A stretch of 19,658 nucleotides of DNA from CAZFLY01 sp964519995 (GTDB taxonomy: Bacteria; Planctomycetota; Phycisphaerae; Sedimentisphaerales; Anaerobacaceae). Where the stretch lies: the NCBI GenBank assembly GCA_964519995.1, contig CAZFLY010000053.1, positions 1 to 19,658 on the forward strand, in the 5' to 3' direction. The translations under genes were made by a program, and so were the position numbers. The stretch's first letter is position 1. Each line of letters opens with the position of its first letter. Under the pieces are notes generated by a model. The model saw nothing but the letters and a program-made list of their open reading frames with translations, searched no databases and had not been told where the DNA came from. Shown here in pieces: positions 15,634-19,658 of the stretch.

Positions 15634-15695
15634 AGCTTCTTTCTAAGGGTATAAACCTGACCATCAGGGATTAGAATGTCAGTCAAGAAGAAGAT

Positions 15696-17072
15696 TCAAC
15701 GCAAACGCCTTTTCAAGTATGAAACCAAACAAAAGCGGCTGAAAAAATCTCTCATGCGTTGTATCACTTGAACCAGCCGAATGCTGCGTTCTATCGCTCG
15801 TAACTGGTAATCATCGTTTGCCAGCACTCTGGCCTTTTTTATCCTTTCAAGGGCATCTGCCAACCTACCCATCAACCCAAAAACAAAAGCTGAATCCCTC
15901 AGCGCTCTAACATCGTCGTCTCTTATACTGAGCACCTGGTCGAAAAACTCAACGGCATCTTCAAATGCCTCTTTATTGACATTGACGAGACCAAGATAGT
16001 AATAGGCGTCGGCATTGGCACTATCAATATCCGTAGCACGAATCAGACAATGTTCCGCATAGTCCAGATCGCCCATTGTCAGAAACATCGAACCCATAGA
16101 AACCAATACATCCGCATTTTCAGGACCAATCTGCAGCTCTGAAATCAGATACGTCCGTGCCTTTTGCCATTGACCTGTTATTAGCGCATGTTGAGCCAGT
16201 CGAAAGTAAGGTCCCTGTAGGGAGTCGCCCTTTTGTAGTGCCAGCTTAAACAGCTCTACGGCCCGCTTATGATCACCATCGTTAAAGGCAATCTCGCCAA
16301 GATAAAACAAGGCAGCTCCGAAATCAGGATTAAGCTCCAGTACTCTATTGAACTTCTCTTTAGCCGAATCTACGTCTCCCACTTCCAGCAAAAACAGGCC
16401 AAAATCCAAGATGACATCAACATCACCCGGGTTGACGCGAAGCTCTGCAAGGAAATGCTCACGAGCGTGTACATAATCTTTATCAGCCCAATAAGCCTGA
16501 GCTATCCTGTAGTTTATCTGCGGGTGGGTCGGTTCAAGCTCAGCTGTTCTAAGCCAACACCGGACAGCCTTCTTGTATTCGCCTCGCACAAAGAGGCTGT
16601 TGCCTATGTTATAGTAGCATAACGCACAGTCTGATTTTATCTGCTGAGCGAGATAAAACATCTGCTCAGCCAGATCATGTCGGCCCATCTCAGCATATGT
16701 GATGATCCGATTGCAATAACATGGCTCAAAGTTTGGATCGCGTGCCTGAATCTTCTCGAAGGTATCAATGGCACGATCGTACTGGCCCATACGCGTGTAG
16801 TCGACTGCCAACGAATTCGATATCTCCAGATCGTCAGGACACAATTGCAGTGCGGTCTCATACTCGCATATCGCATCATCATACTGACTCATCGCATCCA
16901 GCGCAAGTGCTTTGTTGAAATGCCAAGAACTGTTCGCGGGATTTATATCAAGGGCACCTTCCAGTTCCTTAACAGCTTGTACCATCTTGCCGTCTTCATA
17001 AAGCTCAAACGCCTTGTGAGCTTTATGCTCAGCTTTGTCGTAGGAACCGAATTCCATGCCTTCAAAAAGCAT
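15696..17072 (-). CDS. Protein of twelve tandem TPR repeats
   Basis: The 458-residue protein is almost entirely tetratricopeptide repeat. From residue 14 to 421 I count twelve consecutive units of exactly 34 residues with no insertions. Each has the usual small residue at position 8, Gly, Ala or similar near 15-20, and mostly a Pro near 32 (for example YDDAICEYETALQLCPDD and VDSAKEKFNRVLELNPDF). There is no signal peptide or membrane helix, so it should be cytoplasmic. The tail (about 422-458) is basic. TPR solenoids bind peptides or partner proteins; no catalytic domain is attached and the partner is unknown. The ATG at 17072 is used; the ATG at 17057 is an alternative, and neither has a strong ribosome site. 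Confidence 0.92.
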   Translation of the reverse strand: MLFEGMEFGSYDKAEHKAHKAFELYEDGKMVQAVKELEGALDINPANSSWHFNKALALDAMSQYDDAICEYETALQLCPDDLEISNSLAVDYTRMGQYDRAIDTFEKIQARDPNFEPCYCNRIITYAEMGRHDLAEQMFYLAQQIKSDCALCYYNIGNSLFVRGEYKKAVRCWLRTAELEPTHPQINYRIAQAYWADKDYVHAREHFLAELRVNPGDVDVILDFGLFLLEVGDVDSAKEKFNRVLELNPDFGAALFYLGEIAFNDGDHKRAVELFKLALQKGDSLQGPYFRLAQHALITGQWQKARTYLISELQIGPENADVLVSMGSMFLTMGDLDYAEHCLIRATDIDSANADAYYYLGLVNVNKEAFEDAVEFFDQVLSIRDDDVRALRDSAFVFGLMGRLADALERIKKARVLANDDYQLRAIERSIRLVQVIQRMRDFFSRFCLVSYLKRRLR

Positions 17073-17298
17073 ACTCGCACCCTTATGTTCTCACACCCCC
17101 ATAATAGCGCAAAACCACCAACCGCGTTATCGCCCATAAAGTTGCAATGCCTTAGCGTTTTTCGACGTCCCTGAGACCTTTTTAGCCGTGATGAAATTCT
17201 GCTGGAAACCAAAGACATAAGCTATTAAAATTGCTTGGCTTAACTTTCGTTGCTCCTTTTGCGAGACGACAACCTTAGTCCCTGCAAAAGTCTTTTTC

Positions 17299-17327
17299 TG
17301 GAACACAGCAGAAGATGGTCTTATAAT
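17299..17327 (+). promoter_or_regulatory. Candidate promoter for ribH-nusB-parA
   Basis: A perfect TATAAT lies at 17322-17327, about 90 bases before the ribH ATG. The -35 region at 17 bases spacing (TGGAAC, 17299-17304) is poor. The TPR gene runs the other way from 17072, so this 345-base gap must hold promoters for both directions; I see no other clear pair and no riboswitch-like FMN element. Confidence 0.35.
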
Positions 17328-17417
17328 GTGTCGTTCTGAGGTATATTACAATTGTGCGCTACTTGCTAACCCAACTATGAAACGCAAGCTGCGAACGTGA
17401 TTGGGAGAAGTGAAATT

Positions 17418-17882
17418 ATGATTAGAGAAATAAAGGGTCAAGTGACAACCGGCAGGGGTAGTTACGCTATTGTCGTAGGCAGATTCAACGAGTTTATAAG
17501 TTCCAGACTACTTGCCGGTGCAATCGATTGTCTTCAGCGTCACGGTGCCACAGATAAACAAATATCCGTTGTGTGGGTGCCCGGCGCATGCGAGATTACA
17601 GCCGTTGCAAAAAAACTTGCACTGAGTGGCAAGTACGTTGCGGTCATCTGTCTTGGCGCAGTCATAAGAGGTCAAACCAGCCATTACGAGGCAGTCTGTC
17701 AACAGGTAATCCGTGGTATCGGACAGATTAACTACGACTGTGGCGTTCCCGCCATATTCGGCGTTCTGACATGCGAGACGCTTGAGCAGGCGGTCGATAG
17801 GGCTGGGACAAAAATGGGTAACGCTGGAGCCGACGCGGCAATGACAGCTATGGAAATGGCCAATGTAATGGAACAGATTTGA
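17418..17882 (+). CDS. ribH: 6,7-dimethyl-8-ribityllumazine synthase
   Basis: The 154-residue product is lumazine synthase, which condenses a ribityl-pyrimidine with dihydroxybutanone phosphate in the penultimate step of riboflavin synthesis and usually assembles into pentamers or 60-mer shells. Family motifs are present: GRFNEFI (21-27), PGACEI (55-60), GAVIRGQTSHYE (80-91) with the catalytic histidine at H89, and PAIFGVLT followed by AGTKMGN. The ATG at 17418 is chosen over a GTG at 17397 because GGGAG lies about 10 bases upstream of it and the protein then has normal length. No other riboflavin gene is in the window. nusB follows after 91 bases, a pairing common in bacteria. Confidence 0.97.
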   Translation: MIREIKGQVTTGRGSYAIVVGRFNEFISSRLLAGAIDCLQRHGATDKQISVVWVPGACEITAVAKKLALSGKYVAVICLGAVIRGQTSHYEAVCQQVIRGIGQINYDCGVPAIFGVLTCETLEQAVDRAGTKMGNAGADAAMTAMEMANVMEQI

Positions 17883-17916
17883 GTTGCTCAAGGGCTCCGC
17901 TTCGTGGGAACTTGAT

Positions 17917-17970
17917 CGTGACTCGTGGCTCGTGAACCGAACGAGCAAAAACTTGTGAGCGACAAGCCAC
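17917..17970. repeat. CTCGTGA-rich imperfect palindrome between ribH and nusB
   Basis: CGTGACTCGTGGCTCGTGAA and, after a spacer, TGTGAGCGACAAGCCAC form an imperfect inverted repeat. Its order (CGTGACTCGT, A-rich spacer, GAGCGAC.AG.CAC) parallels the palindrome inside the long repeats at 10951 and 19367, so it looks like a diverged relative. It ends only a few bases before the nusB ATG and leaves no good ribosome site there. Confidence 0.5.
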
Positions 17971-17973
17971 AAA

Positions 17974-18411
17974 ATGAAGGTAGACAAGAGAACAAGAGCC
18001 AGAGAACTGGCAATGCAGGCACTTTACCAGCTCGATGTGCAGGGCTCCGAACTACTTGAGCATTTATCAAGTGATTTCTTTACAAAATCAGAAAAAGAGG
18101 ATTTAATCTGCAAGCTCGCCTTAGATTGGACAAAAGGCACATGGGAAAACCTCCGACAATGCGATGAGTTGATAACCGATTCCACAATAAAGTGGCAGTT
18201 TTCGAGACTCTCACCTGTTGATAAAAGCATCTTAAGATTAGCAGTCTATCAATTAAAGTTCTGTCCGGATATTCCTCCTAAGGTTGTGATAAATGAGGCT
18301 ATCGAACTTGCTAAAAAGTTTAGCACTGACAGATCCGGTCCCTTTGTTAACGGCGTACTTGACGCGATACTGAAAAGACTTAAAATCCATGTTCAGGATT
18401 CCAAGTCCTGA
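17974..18411 (+). CDS. nusB: Transcription antitermination factor NusB
   Basis: NusB binds the boxA RNA element with ribosomal protein S10 and promotes full-length rRNA transcription. The 145-residue, all-helical protein shows the family start RTRARELAMQALYQLDVQG and the C-terminal signature SILRLAVYQLKF, then PPKVVINEAIELAKKFS and FVNGVLDAI. Length is typical. The ATG at 17974 sits right after a palindrome and has a weak ribosome site. It lies between ribH and the ParA gene in one direction, probably one operon. Confidence 0.97.
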   Translation: MKVDKRTRARELAMQALYQLDVQGSELLEHLSSDFFTKSEKEDLICKLALDWTKGTWENLRQCDELITDSTIKWQFSRLSPVDKSILRLAVYQLKFCPDIPPKVVINEAIELAKKFSTDRSGPFVNGVLDAILKRLKIHVQDSKS

Positions 18412-18447
18412 AAGAGCGGCGAGCTGCGAAGCAACGAATTAAAGACA

Positions 18448-19359
18448 ATGAGAACAATCGCAGTACTTAATCAAAAAGGCGGAGTGGGAAAAACCACAAC
18501 AGTGGCAAACACCGCAGCTGCCCTCGCAAATAGGGGCTCAAAAGTAGTTGTAATCGACCTGGACCCACAAGCACACCTGACCATACACCTTGGACTTGAG
18601 CCGCAAACCATCAAGTCCGGTTCATACGAAGTCCTGATCCAAACAGCCAAGTTTGAGCAGGAAATCATGCTTGTACGTCCAAATCTTTGGCTACTGCCTG
18701 CTAACATCAATCTTGTAGGCGCCGAGACAGAGCTCGTCAGTGTCGTCGGCAGGGAGACTATCTTGAGGGAAGCTATTCAATCAAGTAAAGATATGCTTGA
18801 TTATTGTATTATCGATTGTCCCCCCTCGCTTGGCTTATTAACGCTCAACGCACTTGCTGCCGCCCAAGAGGTTCTGATTCCTCTTCAGCCACATTTCCTT
18901 GCACTACAAGGCTTTGGTAAACTGCTGCAGACGGTAGATCTTGTCAGCAAAAGGATAAATCCGAGCCTGAAGGTCCGAGGCATTTTGCTCTGCATGTATG
19001 ACACCAGAGCCTCGCTTCCTAATGAGGTCAGAGCAGATATTGAACGTTTCCTCAGCAATGCCCGCGGAACAAATAGTGCGTGGGCTCAAGCTCAGCTCCT
19101 GCCGACATATATCCGAAGAAACATCAAGCTCGCTGAAGCACCCAGCTATGGTAAAACAATCTTTGAGTACGAACCAAACTGTCACGGCGCCGAAGATTAT
19201 AGGGAAGTCGCCAAAGTCATTCATCAACAAGGTTCAGAAATCACGTCTGTTCCCGAAACGCCTACAATCGAAATCAGGTCAATCTCTCAAACGAGCCCAG
19301 CAGCTTCAGAATCAACACCTGCGCAATCCACTCAAGCCCAGCAAGAGTCCGGCACCTAA
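18448..19359 (+). CDS. ParA/Soj-family chromosome-partitioning ATPase
   Basis: The 303-residue protein is a deviant Walker ATPase of the ParA/Soj type. Walker A is KGGVGKTT at residues 10-17 with the signature Lys10. Walker A' is VVVIDLDPQAH, and Walker B is YCIIDCPPSLGLLTLNAL. Further family motifs follow: IPLQPHFLALQGFGKLL, and near the end RRNIKLAEAPSYGKTIFEY. Such proteins bind DNA as ATP dimers and move ParB-bound or other cargo. No parB gene lies in the window. The last 35-40 residues form a Ser/Thr/Pro/Gln-rich tail (from about EITSVPETP) that is not part of the fold. The gene starts 36 bases after nusB with a weak ribosome site. Confidence 0.95.
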   Translation: MRTIAVLNQKGGVGKTTTVANTAAALANRGSKVVVIDLDPQAHLTIHLGLEPQTIKSGSYEVLIQTAKFEQEIMLVRPNLWLLPANINLVGAETELVSVVGRETILREAIQSSKDMLDYCIIDCPPSLGLLTLNALAAAQEVLIPLQPHFLALQGFGKLLQTVDLVSKRINPSLKVRGILLCMYDTRASLPNEVRADIERFLSNARGTNSAWAQAQLLPTYIRRNIKLAEAPSYGKTIFEYEPNCHGAEDYREVAKVIHQQGSEITSVPETPTIEIRSISQTSPAASESTPAQSTQAQQESGT

Positions 19360-19366
19360 AACATAA

Positions 19367-19601
19367 TAATACCAATCATAAAAAGTATATGCGCTGCTAC
19401 CCGGACGGATCGTCGCTCGTCGCCAGTTGCCCGTGACTCGTAAAACAAAATGAGTTTCGAGCGACGAGTCACGAGACACGAGCGACGAATATTTGCCGAT
19501 CGTAACCCCCATGCTTTCTTGCGTGCCTCTGCCCCCTTTGCTTCCTTCGGAAGAAGGATAGGGGGCAAGACGAGGCAGAAGGCGAAAGCAAGAATGGGGG
19601 G
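19367..19601. repeat. Long composite repeat, copy 2
   Basis: Bases 19367-19529 match 10951-11113 with 3 substitutions and no gaps. The nested C/G part then differs. The outer hairpin is 19506-19600 (CCCCCATGCTTTCTTGC ... GCAAGAATGGGGG), as in copy 1. The inner hairpin at 19532-19565 (CCCCC ... GGGGG with CTTCCTTCGGAAGAAGG) is unlike the one in copy 1. It begins 8 bases after the ParA stop codon. The sequence after it, to the window end, shows no gene. Confidence 0.9.
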
Positions 19602-19658
19602 ACTAAGAGCCTATCCGAATAATACCTGAATATCCGATATATTCAAAGGCGACGGTGC

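Noticed and set aside
17073..17417. FMN riboswitch upstream of ribH
   Set aside because: I could not find the conserved paired segments of an RFN element in the 345-base gap; only a promoter-like TATAAT is evident.

Overview
The window looks like a chromosome fragment of a Gram-negative, polysaccharide-degrading bacterium. Exported glycosidases with Sec signals, a lipoprotein signal, a TRAP transporter subunit, a compact sigma-factor/membrane-protein operon and many palindromic intergenic repeats together suggest a planctomycete of the Phycisphaerae/Sedimentisphaerales type. That placement is inference from gene style, not from a marker gene.

Region 1 (1-7915) is a glucuronoxylan-degradation locus on the + strand. 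It holds the end of a TRAP transporter large permease (DctM type), an exported GH67 alpha-glucuronidase, an exported GH115 alpha-glucuronidase and a secreted GH30 enzyme with an N-terminal carbohydrate-binding-like domain. The likely logic is that GH30 cuts the xylan backbone, GH115 removes (methyl)glucuronic acid from long or internal positions, GH67 removes it from oligosaccharide ends, and the TRAP system imports an acidic product. A D-lyxose isomerase (8295-8975, - strand) may be a related pentose function.

Region 2 (9169-10953) carries tRNA-Phe and tRNA-Ser on the - strand, then a + strand ECF-type sigma factor gene whose two conserved halves lie in different frames joined at an A_AAA_AAG heptamer. 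Two small membrane-protein genes follow it. Region 3 (11298-13596, - strand) holds tRNA-Leu, a DRE-TIM metallolyase that resembles Re-citrate synthase, and a HAD hydrolase. Region 4 (13925-17072) holds an unrecognised secreted protein and an unrecognised lipoprotein (+), facing a protein made of twelve gap-free TPR units (-). Region 5 (17418-19359) is a + strand housekeeping run: ribH, nusB and a ParA/Soj-type ATPase.

The most unusual content lies between the genes. Several families of palindromic elements are built one inside another. Two outer terminal-repeat types enclose two mid-size palindromes, and C-run/G-run hairpins sit inside those, at the same internal point in two independent copies. 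A 163-bp direct repeat with 3 mismatches occurs at 10951 and 19367. Short hairpins with a conserved AA foot on one side and CTAA on the other recur in the gaps, most of which separate convergent genes. Together with the apparent -1 frameshift in the sigma factor gene, this nested repeat system is the part of the window most worth following up.
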